DNA of 64,000 bases from Pyropia haitanensis (taxonomy: Eukaryota; Rhodophyta; Bangiophyceae; Bangiales; Bangiaceae). The DNA lies in contig SDUX01000008.1 of assembly GCA_008729055.1 (NCBI GenBank), positions 558,001-622,000 on the forward strand. Direction: 5' to 3'. The position numbers and the translations under genes were made by a program. Below are positions 22,143 through 34,300 of this stretch, in pieces; position 1 is the first letter of the stretch, and the number at the start of each line of letters is the position of its first letter. The notes beneath the pieces are model-generated. The model was not told where the DNA came from, ran no database searches, and was given only the letters and a program-made list of their open reading frames with translations.

Positions 22143-23197
22143 TGCGCTCGGTTCTTTCCCGCCCATCGGCGGGGCGCATGGCGGTGTGGGGGGGGGGGGG
22201 GGGGGGGCGGCCACCGCCGTGCGCACCGCGGGGCGGTGCGTGGTGTTGCCTGTGCCACGACGGCCGCCCGGCTGCGTGCCTCGCTGGGGTGGCTGCCGTC
22301 GCCGCACGGTGGGCGGCGCGGCGCGCGGCGGGCCAGAGCGAAGCGGGGGAGTGTGTGGGGTACGCGGGCTGGGCGCACGGCCCGTCGCCACCGGGTGCCC
22401 CGAGTGGGGGGGGGGGGGGTGTTGTGCAGCGGTCTGAAAAAAGAAACGACGCAGAGGCACGGTGGAAAGGCCACGGCCTCCGCGACGGCCAACGTGACGC
22501 ACGCCGCCGGGAGGGGAGAGCGGCAGGAGCGGGGGTGCGCGCGCCTGCCCGGCAGCCGCCCCAGGGGCAGGACCAGGGGGGGGGGGGAGGCGGCCGTGGA
22601 CGCCGGGGGTGACCATCTGGGAGGCGGGCGCAGGGGGGCGGAGCCACAGCGGGCGGTGACGGGCGGCAGGGGGACGGACGGCGGCAGCCCACGCCGCCGC
22701 GGCGGCTTGCTCGCCCGCCAGCGGGGCGCCCGCGCCGCGCGGCACGACCCGCCGGCGGCGGCGCCCCCGCGGCGGCAGGAGCGCGGCGAGCGGCGTGGTG
22801 GGCCGGCGGGGCAGACGGGCGGCCGCGTGGCGGGCGGCGCCCGCGGCGGGGGCTGGCAGCGGCAGCGCCGCAGGGGTGGGGCTGACGGGCGGCAGGGAGG
22901 GGCCCCGCCGGGGGGAGGCGAACGGCCGGCCCGCCACCGTCCGCGCAAAGCGCCGCGTGCCCCCGACCGGCGTGGCCTCGTTGGGATGGCGCCCCCGCCG
23001 TTGCGTGCTGCGGTCTAGAGTAGTAGTCGTACAGGGGGCGGCGGGCGGGCGAGCGCCCCCCCGGTGCGCCGCCGCCGGCAGCCCCCCCCCTCGCCCCCCT
23101 AAGCTCTCGCAACTGCCCTGAACCTGCCCCCCCCCCCCCCCCCGCCCACCTCACGCCCCCCAACCCCCTCCACCCGCCCCATCCCCCTCCCACCAGC

Positions 23198-24184
23198 CTA
23201 CGCCAACGCCTGCATGCGCGCGAGCATGGCCGCGCCAATGCCCGCGGGCGACGGAACGACCGTCACGTCGGCGGCCTCGAGCGCGGCGATCTTGTCCGCG
23301 GCCGTGCCCTTGCCACCCGAAATGATGGCGCCCGCGTGGCCCATCCGCCGCCCCGGCGGCGCGGTGACGCCCGCGATGAAGCTGACCACCGGCTTTTTGA
23401 CCGGCGCGGCAGCCAGGTACTCGGCGGCGGCCTCCTCGGCGGTGCCCCCAATCTCCCCAATCATCACAATGCCCTCCGTCTCCGGGTCGGCGAGGAAGAA
23501 TTCGAGGCAGTCGATAAAGTTGGTGCCGTTGAACGGGTCACCGCCAATGCCGACGCACAGGCTTTGGCCCAGCCCGACCGCCGTCGTCTGGTGGACCGCC
23601 TCGTAGGTGAGGGTGCCCGAGCGGGAGACGACGCCAATCTTGCCCGGCGAGTGCACCTCCCCGGGCATGATCCCCATCTTGCACACGCCGGGCTTGATGA
23701 TGCCAGGGCAGTTGGGCCCAATCAGCCGCGAGCCGGTCGCGTCGCGCAGCAGGCCCGTCACGCGGACCATGTCCTTTTGGGGGATCCCCTCGGTGATGCA
23801 CACGATGAGGGGCATCTCCGCGGTTACCGCCTCCTCAATCGCCGCCGCCGCCCCCGGCGGTGGGACAAAGATGAGCGACGCGTTGGCGCCCGCGGCCATG
23901 CCCTCCGTGACCGTCGCAAACACCGGCCGGTCCAGGTGGGTGGTCCCGGCCTTCTTGGGGTTGGTCCCCCCGACAATGGGCGTGCCGTACGCGAGCGCCT
24001 GCTCCGCGTGGAAGGTGCCCTGCTTGCCGGTAAAGCCCTGCACCAGCACCCGCGTCGACGCGTCGACGGCGGGGTAGGGGCGGCCGCCGGCGGCGGCGGG
24101 GATGGCGGCCTGGAGGGAGCGGCGACCGGCGGCGGCGGCCGACGCAGCGGCTGCCGCCAGCCGCGTCGCGGGCACCCGCATCAT
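23198..24184 (-). CDS. Succinyl-CoA ligase alpha subunit, mitochondrial
   Basis: A 328-residue protein, intronless, of normal length for the alpha subunit that joins or splits succinate and CoA with ATP or GTP in the TCA cycle. It has the CoA-binding [10 protein letters not shown] (residues 50-59), [65 protein letters not shown] and the active-site [13 protein letters not shown], whose H283 is the phosphorylated histidine. The first ~33 residues ([16 protein letters not shown]...[13 protein letters not shown]) are a typical mitochondrial presequence. It works with a beta subunit not in this window. Confidence 0.96.
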   Translation of the reverse strand: MMRVPATRLAAAAASAAAAGRRSLQAAIPAAAGGRPYPAVDASTRVLVQGFTGKQGTFHAEQALAYGTPIVGGTNPKKAGTTHLDRPVFATVTEGMAAGANASLIFVPPPGAAAAIEEAVTAEMPLIVCITEGIPQKDMVRVTGLLRDATGSRLIGPNCPGIIKPGVCKMGIMPGEVHSPGKIGVVSRSGTLTYEAVHQTTAVGLGQSLCVGIGGDPFNGTNFIDCLEFFLADPETEGIVMIGEIGGTAEEAAAEYLAAAPVKKPVVSFIAGVTAPPGRRMGHAGAIISGGKGTAADKIAALEAADVTVVPSPAGIGAAMLARMQALA

Positions 24185-24725
24185 GACGGTGGGCGGGGGG
24201 TTTCAGCAGGGGGTGCGTCCGCAGGGGGGGGACGTCCGCTGCGGGGCAGGTGGGATACACCCCAGTAAGACCGAGGGGGTGGACGCCGGCGCGACCAGGG
24301 GGGAGGAAACAGGGAGCAGAGCCGCAAAAAGAAGCCAGGCAGACTCGGCGGGAAGAGGGTGCCGCGACCAGGGGAGGCGTCGGTGGGGGCGCGGACCGTG
24401 GTCACGAGCGCCAGGAGTCGGTGTGTGCGGGGCGGCGCGACGCAGCAAGGTGCGCCTGTCGCGGGCGCGATCATCGACGTGGTTGCGGGGTGGGTGGTCC
24501 GCCCAGGCATCAAGCGAGGCGGTTCGAGGCGGACTGCCACTGCCGATAGGGGTATTTGAAGTGACCAATGCAAGTGCATCGCATTGCAACTTTTCCCTCT
24601 ACTTGCGCCAGAGCCATTGGAGTTCGAGTACTTGACTGCCGCCGTCTGACTATTCCCTTCTCCCGCGACATCTCCACCAGCTCCTACCCACCCACCCCTG
24701 CCGCTGTTCACCAACCCCCCCTCTC
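24185..24725. other. 5' flank of succinyl-CoA ligase gene
   Basis: Promoter-side flank of the minus-strand ligase gene and 3' flank of the next minus-strand gene. A short inverted repeat CAATGC...GCATTG lies at about 24565-24585. No gene is supported. Confidence 0.35.
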
Positions 24726-25772
24726 CTACTCACGGGTCAGTGCTGGTCGTTCTCCCCCCCCTGATGCTTTTGGCACGAGGTGCTTTGCAATGGCTGCTGC
24801 GACCGCCGCGTGCCCGCGCTCCCGGATAACGTCCCCGTGGCCAAAGACCACCGCCTCCCACGGCCCCGCGGCGAGCAGGCGGTCGTACTCGCCGCGCATG
24901 CCCCGGTCGTCGAGGCGCGTCAGCGACTTTTGCCACCCGTACCACATCCGCTCGGGGCAGAGGCCGTCGGCCCAGCCAAGCGCGCGGATGATGGTGCGGG
25001 GGAGCCAGCCGAGCAGCGGCGGCGACGGGCCCACGTTGATGAGCGCGTCGCACAGGACGAGCGTGCGGCCGCCGCTGCCGCGGCCGCCGCTGCCGCTGCG
25101 GGGCTCCCCACCAAACGGGGGCAGCAGCAGGGCGGCCTCGGGCTTGGTCAGCGCAAACACGTGCACCTTGGCGCCCGGGATGGGGCACTCCGCCTCCGCC
25201 GCGGCCGCGCTCACGTCTGCCGCCGCGGCGGCGGCCGCCGCCGCGTCTGCCGCGGCGGCACTCCCCGCGGCGGGCGGACGCACGGCGAGCAGCCGTGGCG
25301 GGACGGGCTCCCCCCCCGGCGGCGCGGACATGCCCGCCAGCCCGTACACCACCGCCCCGTGCTCCCGCGCGTAGTAGTCATCGTCCACGCCGTGGTACGC
25401 GCCCAGCCGCACGACCGATGTGATTGGCCCAAGGGCGGCCACCGCCGCCTCGCCGGCGGCCGACAGGCGCATTGAGTTGATGAGCGTGACGCGGCCGGCG
25501 GCGCGGACGACCGCCATGGTGCGGGGGAAGGGGAGCACCGACGCGAGGGGAAAGGTGCCATGGACTACCCACAGGCCGTCGGGGAGGTCAGTGGGGGGGG
25601 CGCCGGGGGGGGGGGGACCGCCGCCGCTGCCGCCGCCGCTGTCGTCAACGCCGGCACGGGGGTTGGCGACCGGCCCGCCGCCGCCAAAGACCAGCTCGAG
25701 CGGTCCGTGCGGACGCACTGGCGCATAGACACCAGACGGCAGGAGCAGCGCGTCGGTGTTTTCGAACACCAT
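24726..25772 (-). CDS. DUF4336 / metallo-beta-lactamase-fold-like protein
   Basis: A 348-residue protein from the ATG at 25772. The core reads DGLWVVHGTFPLA, MAVVRAAGRVTLINSMRLS, ALGPITSVVRLGAYHGVDDDYYAREHG, a long Ala insert, VHVFALTKPEAALLL, TLVLCDALINVG and PWEAVVFGHGDVIRERG. The order of a beta-rich start, a His/Asp-containing GAYHGVDD loop, a CD aspartate and a late GHGD loop resembles DUF4336-type proteins with a metallo-hydrolase fold. The classical HxHxDH signature is not intact, so catalysis is uncertain. Two Ala/Gly/Pro inserts are typical of this genome. There is no clear targeting peptide. I assign the fold by pattern only. Confidence 0.6.
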   Translation of the reverse strand: MVFENTDALLLPSGVYAPVRPHGPLELVFGGGGPVANPRAGVDDSGGGSGGGPPPPGAPPTDLPDGLWVVHGTFPLASVLPFPRTMAVVRAAGRVTLINSMRLSAAGEAAVAALGPITSVVRLGAYHGVDDDYYAREHGAVVYGLAGMSAPPGGEPVPPRLLAVRPPAAGSAAAADAAAAAAAAADVSAAAAEAECPIPGAKVHVFALTKPEAALLLPPFGGEPRSGSGGRGSGGRTLVLCDALINVGPSPPLLGWLPRTIIRALGWADGLCPERMWYGWQKSLTRLDDRGMRGEYDRLLAAGPWEAVVFGHGDVIRERGHAAVAAAIAKHLVPKASGGGERPALTRE

Positions 25773-27510
25773 GGCTACGCCGGGGGGGTGAACAAAGAGA
25801 GGTGGATACAGGTCGCAGTCACGCTGAGCGAGTGGATGCGGCGGAGGGCGGCTGCAGGACAGAGATGCTGGCTGCTCGTCGGCATGTCAACGGGCTCAGG
25901 CGCGGTATTTATTGTCGGACAGCGCAGGGACCAGTGGGGAGGTCTCTTTTGACGGGTGGGGCAGCGGGGAGGGGGGACGACGGAGGGGGGAACAGCGGGA
26001 GCCTGATGTCGTCGGTATCTGCCAGGACCTTGCCATCAGTGATGCGCCATCCCACCGCACGTGATGGGCGAGATCAAAGTTTCCACACGTGTGGCACTTT
26101 CCGGCGAAATGGTAAGCAACCGATTTGTTCGAGCGTGGAAGAGCCCTTCCAACGAACACAGGCCTGCACCTGCGTCAGAGAAACACCCGCGCCTGCACGG
26201 GAACAACAGGTGACAGGTGCGGTATGGCACCAGAGGAATACTCCCCACAGTCTGCGACGGCGCGGTGGTCGATGCCCCAACTCTCATGCCTCCCTCTCCT
26301 CTTCCCCGCCGTCGTAGACTCACCCCCGTTCATCCACTCCGCTGACGTCGACCCTGTGTGTCAAACCGTGCGTCCAGCCATTCAGCCAGGTCGGCGATGC
26401 TCCTCCCCCCGCGTGCATGTTCCCATCCGTGCCGTCTGGCCTGGCCCACTCTTCTTCTCGTCCCCAATACAACAGAGAGCTCCCTTCATTGTACGGCGCT
26501 GCTGCCGCCGAGGGTATCGATGGAGACACCGCTCGGAGCGGTCTGACCACGGTGCCGTTTTGGTGTGAGACTGCCCTCGCGGACCAGATGATAGCTTCCA
26601 GCTGTGCCGTGCTGACGGGGCACGTTGCACGGAGACGGTGGCGGCCGCCAAACCCCGTGGTCTGGTGGACGCCGCAGCGCGCTAAGAGAGCGCTCTTTTT
26701 GCGCCACAAGACGCGGAGCACGGGATGCCCCACTCTCACTGAGGAGCCGAGTCCGGGCAATTGTCGGCCTGTCACTACTTGGTACTAGCATAGGCATAGA
26801 CCTTTGGGAAACTCTCGTGATGCGGTTCGAACGTTTCCAGGCCGAGTTCAACCGATAGTTTTCTGAAGCTTGAAACAAGTCTGGCTCGACAGCAGCATTG
26901 CAAGACCATACTTGACAAAAAACTACTCTCAATTAACATACACGCACACGTCTCAATAGTGGCCCACTGTTTAATTCGGAGCACCTAGTCAACGAAAAAT
27001 GATGGGTACCGTAGCCGCAGAAGACCACTTTGCAGACGATGTGTTTGCATCTCTTTAATCACCGCCCTTTCGGCACGACTAGAGCGCTGCGAGTTGCATT
27101 CCCCCTATCTTCGTCGTCCACCACGTCGTTAAACATGAACAAACAGTCAGACAACCAACCATGAGCCATGAGCGGCAATATGAGCGGTCTATGACGAGCT
27201 TGATGACAGCGCGGTGAAAATTGGATCACATTTTGTCGCGCATTCATTGATTGCCTTCACTGCTATTCATCATGATTCATTCGTGTCGTTCGCTCAATTG
27301 TTTGTACAATGTAGTTCGTATTGATTGGTGCTGTTCTGCAGTTGATTGCTGTTGCCGGCGTCGCCGCGTGTGCTCTGTTGCACCCCGTGGATGACAACTG
27401 CTTCGTGCCTATGGAGCCAGTTGCGACTCGGCCCACCCCTTCCCGATAAAGCCCCGCGCGGACTCCCTCACACGTGCCCTTCTTGTGTACATTGCTTCTT
27501 GTGGTGACGC
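25773..27510. other. Intergenic region, AT-richer in second half
   Basis: No supported gene. From about 26.8 to 27.4 kb the base composition is much more AT-rich than the housekeeping genes, as in the other repeat-bearing spacers. A minus-strand fragment ending VVDDEDRGNATRSALVVPKGR (stop near 27059) reads like a possible exon or transposon remnant, but I cannot connect it to anything. Confidence 0.3.
25906..25913 (-). promoter_or_regulatory. TATA-like element
   Basis: AATAAATA on the minus strand, 134 bp upstream of the ATG at 25772, isolated in GC-rich sequence. Confidence 0.3.
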
Positions 27511-27882
27511 ATGATGGACTCCCACAAAGCTTCTGAGGTCGGCGCCGGTGCACGAGATTCTAGCGCGTCGGGGGGTAGCGGTCGAAACAGCACGTCGGCG
27601 AGGGCTGTGGCTGGAGGAGGGTCCACGACGGGAGTCTGAGAGGCTGAGAAATTTGATGGTGCTGGAGACTCAGCGCTCCCGGCTACGCGCCCCGGGATTG
27701 GCTCGGGCCGCAGAGCGAGTGACTGGAGGCTGGAGTTTGATTTGCTGCCTGGAGTTGGAGCTGTTTGGTACCATTGCAACAAGCTGGAGAAGGACCATCG
27801 GCAGAACAACACTCTGCTGGCAAGGCATCTCTACAACTGCTGCACGTGTCCGCTCACCGCGCGGCAACTGGCGTGGGAATGA
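27511..27882 (+). pseudogene. Decayed ORF with BED-finger-like motif
   Basis: One phase reads MMDSHKASEVGAGARDSSAS from 27511, meets an in-frame TGA at 27637-27639, then continues as protein-like sequence through DWRLEFDLLPGVGAVWYHCN and KLEKDHRQNNTLLARHLYNC to a stop at 27880-27882. The W-x-HC ... NNTLLARHLYNC pattern resembles the BED-type zinc finger at the N-terminus of hAT-type transposases; this is a weak, motif-level match. After the stop the same phase gives more fragments with further stops. Codon use is less GC-biased than the neighbouring genes. A degenerate transposon gene is the best reading. Confidence 0.4.
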
Positions 27883-29849
27883 TGCACTACTGTGCAGAAG
27901 ACAAGGCCACGTCCTGTTGAATCGACAGTGGCAGTGGACGAGGAGGGGATGGGGCGTCTGCCGGTGTAGCGGGCGTGTGGAGAGCCCCCGGGAACAATTA
28001 CGGTCTATGTTCATATCGTTCATGGTTCTCAGTGTAAGTGGTCTCGTAAGTGTACCTTCAAGGAATGGTCGGTCTCTGTGGCCCATTCATCAATGTAACA
28101 ATTACTTACAGTATCAGTCAAAACTGAAAGTGGATTATGGATGCTCGAAAAAACCCTGTTGGACTGCGACTCCACAGCACTCGGTGTCCCAACCCATTTC
28201 GACCAAAAAAGGCTCATCAGAATCGTCCTCCCCTGTGAGTGGCTCTGCGTTGCTCGGCGGATGGCCTGGCTGGAGCGTTGGCCCCACAAGAACCGTCGAG
28301 AACCGTTGACCCGTGGCGTGCGGTGCTGCGTGCTCGGCTGGAGTCTGTGTGCCGTTCGAAGTCGTTTCGCCAGCCCGCGCGCTCAAACGAAACTGCACGA
28401 ACCTCGCACGTCAACCGTCTATTATGTACACCTCGGTGGTCACTTTTGCGACGTGTCTGCGGCCGACGTCCCGCCTGCCGATGATCGGCCCCCCTCAAAC
28501 ATCCTACTGCTGGTCCTTCGGGCGTTGAGCTGGGACAGCGCACCAACCTGTCGTGTCCCAGTTCGACGGCCGCACCGAGGCTCTCCTCACTCGCCTTGCA
28601 ACCACGCCACGACTCCTGCGCGCGATTCAGCCGATTAGGAGGTCCACACCAGGGCATGGATCACGAGGCATGGCGTTTGTGGGGCCCAGACGGAAGGGGC
28701 GAGCCAATGGGGGCTCCGCCGCCCTCTGAGACCGCGACCAGGGGGTGGCTCCCACAGCCAGCCAAGCCACGCAAGGCTCGCAAACGCAGACGCGCTCAAC
28801 TGCGAAAAAGTTCAGGAGGTCTCACGGGGTGGGGCTCGGAGAAGTGGCTGCACGTTGGCGAGCCACTCTCATTGGCCACTTCCCTCGACTGGATGGGGCC
28901 AAGACTACCGGTCGCGCTGCCGCCACCGACGCCCCCCCTCGCCCCAGGCAGAGGCGACGCCACGGGCAGCCGAGGGTCTCGAAAGGCGCTACGCACAAGT
29001 CCTCCGGGGGGTGCCGGCCAAGTGGTGGACGCCCGTCACGACAGTGCTGTCCGTGCCGACTTCACCACCCCAGGTCACCGACCTACGTGTCTCTGGGAAG
29101 ACAACAAATGGTGCAGGGCGCGAGGCCCCGCGCCCAAGAATCTGACTGCAGCGGTGGTGGCCGTGGGGTCGCGGGGAGAGGAGGGCCCAGCTTGACACCT
29201 GAACCGGCCCCCCCGCTGCTGTGGCCGCCGTGAATGGTCCGAGTCGAGCTGGCGTCTGTCAGACCCAGACACCCAAGTGCGCGGGGTGGTGGCACGGAGA
29301 GAGTGTCGTGGTGGCCACGGCCACGTGCCGAGCGCCGCACCCGCACGCCCGCGCCCAGCGCGCCCTGGGGTCGCATTCCCGCTGGGCTGGTGCCTGCCCG
29401 AGGGCGGCTGGCGCCGCCGGCGCGGACGGCTGGCTGCTTGCCAGTCTAGGACCCCGGCTGGCCAGGGACGCACCGCCTGTCCAGGGCGGACACGTGCGCG
29501 CGCGGCTCCACAGCGCGCGGCGCGCGGTGGCGCCAGCTTAATTGTATCTCTGGGGCGTGTCACGGCCAACGCCGCGGAGGGAGCCGCGGCGTGCCGGTGG
29601 TGAGGCGTGTCTTCGGGGGGGGCGGCGCGCTTGCGTGGCGGTGGAGGTCGCGCGGCGAGCGCGTGGGGGGGGGGGGGGGGCGTGGGTGCACCCGCTTGGA
29701 GCGGCACGCGCGCCAGACTGCGTGTCAAGGCACAAGCCGCCGCCACTGCAGCGACGGGTGGTGGCGTGGCAATCGGCGGCCACCAACCGGCCCCCGCCCC
29801 CCCCCCTTCCTGTGACTCTATGGTTTGAGCCCCACCGCGCGCCGCCGCC
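27883..29849. other. Intergenic region, no firm gene
   Basis: It contains open frames such as one from the ATG at 28656 (MDHEAWRLWGPDGRGEPMGA, running to 29195), which is basic and Pro-rich without a domain. A GTAAGT donor-like site at 28033 and nearby AT-rich sequence suggest further transposon debris. The last 300 bp should hold the promoter of the C2-domain gene. Confidence 0.3.
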
Positions 29850-32800
29850 ATGATAATCAGCGAGTTAGATCTGGCCCTCGCACGTGTGCCCGCGCCGCTC
29901 TTCGGCCTGCGGCGGCGGTCAGCGGAGCGCCCCTCGCACCCCCCGCCGCACCCTGCGACCGCGTTCCCGGTGGCCTCGGCCACCCCCGCAGCGGACGAGG
30001 CGGCGGCCCGCGGAGGGGGTGGTGGCGGCGGTGACGTCGACGAGCCGTCGCCGCTCGGCGGTGACAAGGCGGCGGCCGCGGCGGCAGCGGGGGACGGCGG
30101 TGACGGTGGTGACGGTGGTGGTGGGGGGGTGACGGTGGTGGTGGCGGTGGCGACGGGGCGCCCCCCGTCCCCGACGTCATGGGCGTGTCGCACACGACGC
30201 CCAAGGCGACGACGCCACGGCGGCCGGCGCTGCCGCTGGTGGTTGGGCCCGGCGACCTTGCCGTCCGTGATGACCATCCGCTGTCCCGCCGCCGACCTCG
30301 AGGCCGGGACGAGCGTCTGCGGCAACGGTCGAGGTCCCGCTCACTGTCTCGGTCGCGGTCGCGGTCGTGGCGGTCGCGTTCACGGACACGGACACGGAGC
30401 GGACGCCGCGGGCGCACGGGAGACCATCACCTCGGGTTAGCATCGCGGCGGGGCCACCGGGCCAGCCGCCGCTGCCGCAGCCGCAGCCGCAGCAGCCGCA
30501 GCCGCAGCCGCAGCCGCAGCCGCAGCCGCAGCCGCAGCCGCAGCCGCAGCCGCAGCATGGTAGGCGGGGGGCGGTGGAGCGAGCGAGAGTCTCGACATCG
30601 GGGCAGTCGGCGGCATGGCAGCCGCGGGCGTAGCCGTGGCGCCAGTCGTGGCAATGGCAGTGGTAGCTTCGGCTGTAGCTGCAGCCATCATGATTGGAGC
30701 GCCAGCAGCTACGACTCGTTGAGCTCTAGTCGGAGCCGCAGCTCCCGAAGCCGCACCCGCAGCCGTAGCTCCAGCCGTACTAGCGTCAGCGCGCCCTCGA
30801 CCTACATCGTCAGCCACGGCCGCCGTAGCCGCAGCCGGTCCATGACCCCCCCCCTTTTCACATCATCGTCTCGCTCCCGTTGGCGCTCCTCTTCGCGCTC
30901 CCCCTCGAACCGTGGCAGTGGCGCCCGTGACTACCGGCTATCTCGCTCGTCAGGCCAAGGGCGGGATCGTCGACATCGTCGTGACCGCGCCTCCGAGTGG
31001 AGTGGGCCCGAGGGCAAGCGCGGCCGCACCTCCGACGGACGGTACGCCGCTGACGGTGGCCGCTCCCACCGGCAACATTCCAGAGGGCACGATGATGGGC
31101 GGCGGCGGCGGCGGGGGCGGGGGGGGGGTACTGGCGGTGGCGGCGGCAGCAATAAGGGAGGGGGAGAGCTCATGCTGCCGTCGGTCAGCTCCGCCTCCTC
31201 CCGCCCCCACAGCCGGTCGCTACACCAAGCGGCTGGGGGCAGCCGCGGGCACCGTGGTCACGCCAACCACGGTCGGCAGCGTCGCGGCCGGGGCAGTGGG
31301 CGCGGCTGCCCATCATCGTCTCGGCAGGCACTGGACACATCGGTGGTGGCCGACGTCGCGTCTGCTTCTCATGGTAGCCGCCGTCATCGCCGCCGATCCA
31401 CACACTCGACCCGTTCGTCAGAGCGCCGCCGCCGCCGTCGGGTTGACTCTGCGGTACGGCCTGCCGACGCGGCCTGGGCGGCACCCACGGCGGCGGCAAC
31501 GTCGGTGCGCGTTGCGGAGCGGTGGGTGGCCTCGCCGCCGCCATCGCGGTCACCGTCGCCGACCGCATCCATGCGGTCACGGACGCTGTCACCCGGCGGT
31601 TCGCGCACCGCTGGTGCCGCCGTACAGCCCCCGCGCTCACCCCAGACCGTTGTGTCACCGCCATCATCGCCACAGCCGCGCCGACGGTCGTCGTCTCGCG
31701 AGCAGTGGCCTGTGGTGCTTGCGCCGGAGGTAGACGTCACCCCTGCCGGGCAACCAGGGCCAGGAGGGTCGACAGCGGCGACAGCAGCTACTTCCGTGGA
31801 GGACGGCCCCGGACAGCCTGTCTTCCTGCCGCGCGCGACGAGCCTGCGAGGCCACTCCCTGAGTGACACATCCTCATCCCAGTCAGACGTGTCATCTGCA
31901 TCGGGCTTGCCGTCGATGCTGTCTGGGGGCGTGACTGTGTACGAGGACCGTTCGGAGGAGGCGGTGGCGGCAGCAGCGGAGCTGGCGGTTGGAGATCCGA
32001 AGACCGCCCACCAGCTGGCGGCATCGTCGGGGGTGGCGCGTGTGCGTGAGACGGGAGAGGCCCCTGCGGGTAGCCGACGTTCCGCGGCGGCACGTAGTCA
32101 CTCGTCGAGCAGCTCAGACCGTGGGCGGAAGCGGGAGGGGCACCAACCTCGCCGACGCCGCCGCCACCACCGCTCTCGTTCGCCCGACACTGACCGCGAA
32201 GATGGCGGGGACGACAACGGTATTGCCTTTGTCGCCGCCGCTGCCCGTGATGAGGAGGGTGCTCCGCGCCGGAACGGCCCCTACACGGCGGCAGATGTAC
32301 TGGGAATTGCCGAAATGCGCGAGCCGCCGTCGCGCACACCGTCGGTAGCGTCTTCCGTCCTGGGCCGCCCGCCCTCGGACATCGAGACCGACCGCAAAGG
32401 CGACGTGCCGCCGTGCCTTGTGCGGGTGACCATTGCGCCCACCGAGCTGGGTGCCCTTACTCCGCGAGATGTTGTGGCCGTCCTCGAGACGCGCGTGCTC
32501 CCCGCGCGTCACGAGGTCACCACTGCCGCCCGCCGCGACAGGATTCGCTGGGAGCCGGTGGAAGAGGTAGCGCTCCCACAGGTGGATGTCACGCGTGGGC
32601 CCCTGTTCCGTACGTTTGGGCAGCCGCTCTCGCTGCATGCGAACTCGGGCCTGCGGCGGCAGTCACGAGAAGTGCGCGTCCTCTATTATGAGCTGGTGCC
32701 AACAGTGCACTCTGAATCAGAGCGCATCCAGCTGGCTTTCTCCAGCGTCCGTCTGGAGCATGTGTCTGAGGTCGATGCAGGTCGCCTGGTGGTGCCCATT

Positions 32801-34300
32801 GAGCTCTTCCCGCGCACTACAGGAGTGCCTGCAAGTGTCAAGGCAGCGCTGGGCCGCCGGCCTGGTGGGGGACGCCGGCACCAGCCACCTCCGACGACTG
32901 CGTTTACGCTGCAGTACGTGCGGTCGGGTGTGCAACCTGTGCTCATCGACATCAGCTTGACGGTGCACCGGCTGGTGGGGTGGCCCTTTTCCGCTGCGCG
33001 CCCATTTTTCGTACTCTACGTGCCACGGCCAGGCTCCCGGAACAGCTGGAAGCCCATCTGGCGGTCCGAGGTGATGGTGGCAAGCCGTATTGTCGGGCGG
33101 AGTCCGTCCTTCTTTGCGGGACGCAGCCCTTCTGAGTTCCACTACAGCCCGGTGGAGCTGCCGTCGCCGTCGACTATCAGCAAGGCGAGTTCGGCAGGCG
33201 GAGAAGTCAGTGACCACGGCGGCGACCGTGGTACTGAGGTTGGCAACGGTGGTGCGAGTCCCACCGGCGCGGACGGCGGCGACGACGATGACGACCAGCG
33301 GCTGCTCGTCGAATTTTTCCATTACAAGACGTCCGGCAACCCGCGGCTGCTGGGCATTCTTCGGACCTCCCTCAACGAGCTTCGCGCCATGCCCGCCGAT
33401 GGGGGCAGCCTGTCGCTGAACACCCCCCAGTTCAAGCAGCTGGTTGGTGGCGCGCGTCTGCGCTTCATCAGCCCCGTGCCTGCCGGCGTGCGCTACGCGC
33501 TGCACTTTGAGTTTGGCGGCCTCACTGCCGGCGCCTGCTACTTCCTCCGCTTTTCGCTTGTGTTTGGCCCGCACCTGGCGGAGCTCGTCGCCCCCCGGGG
33601 GGGTGGGCGGCGCAAGGTGTCGGCCTTTTTTGTGCTCTACCGCCGTCGCTCTTCGTCCCGACGGGGGACGGGGATGCAGGCGGACGAGGGCGCGGCCGGT
33701 GGCGACGATGGCGGCCGCGACGCTGCGGCCGACGAGGGCTCCTCCACATCGGACAACGAGCGCGATTCGTGGAAGCAGCTGTTCCAGTCTGAGGCGGCGG
33801 GGGTGGACTGTCCGAAGCCACCACGCCCGCAGGGGGGCGGCAGCATCGACGTGCGGCGGATTAGCCACCTCGTCGGTAGCCTGTGGCGGGAGCGGTCTGA
33901 GGTTTCCGCAGCCGCCTCCCGTCGCAGCACTGGCGTTGCCGAGACGCCCTCGTCCTCCCGTGCGACCGGTGTGGCCACGAGCAGCGGCGATGTGGTGTCG
34001 ACGCCGCTCGTCATCCCCTTTCGCTACTACCGCATCCCACCACTAGGCCACTGCCGCAGCCCTGAGAATTGTGAGCTCCTCTTGTCCGTCTTCCTCTACC
34101 ACCCGACAGGCAACCACAAGCAGGTTGCCAGCGTGCGCACCAGCTTTGCCGAGCTACTCGCTGCGCCCACCGACACGCCGCTGCCCCGCTTCCACGCCGT
34201 TCCCGCCGTGGCGGCTGGTGCTTCGGCGTCCGTGGCGTCGTCGGAGCGACAGGATCAGCGGTCGTTTGTGGATGTGCGCTTTGCTTTTCCGTCGGCCTAG
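29850..34300 (+). CDS. Arg/Ser-rich protein with three copine-like C2 domains
   Basis: The long frame 30179-34300 is coding. The likely start is the ATG at 29850 (GCCGCCATGATAA context, MIISELDLALARVPAPLFGL), one phase away, with the shift in the 7-G run near 30121-30128. The N-terminal third is an RS domain: dozens of SR/RS dipeptides (about 30.3-30.9 kb), partly encoded by a CCGCAG hexamer repeat, typical of splicing-factor or nuclear-speckle proteins. From 32.4 kb come three copine-type C2 units: LVRVTIAPTELG...VRVLYYELVP; FFVLYVPRPGSRNSWKPIWRSEV...LLVEFFHYKTSGNPRLLGILRTSLNEL; and FFVLYRRR...SWKQLFQSEA...LLSVFLYHPTGNHKQVASVRTSFAEL. The calcium-binding Asp residues of classic C2 loops are mostly missing, so binding may be calcium-independent. 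No von Willebrand A domain follows, unlike true copines. Cellular location is unclear: RS suggests the nucleus, C2 suggests membranes. Confidence 0.8.
30474..30555 (+). repeat. (CCGCAG)n repeat inside RS-coding sequence
   Basis: About thirteen CCGCAG hexamers, in frame as Arg-Ser dipeptides of the C2-domain protein. Confidence 0.85.

Larger units (their letters stand above)
19677..23197. other. Extreme low-complexity region
   Basis: Dominated by G runs (the longest, 23 G, at 20918-20940), GGGC/CCCG and CGG repeats, and a 41-T run. Open frames on every strand are Ala/Gly/Pro/Arg translations of repeats. I can support no gene. A plausible but unproven minus-strand frame near 22.2-23.0 kb has no motif. 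Confidence 0.4.
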
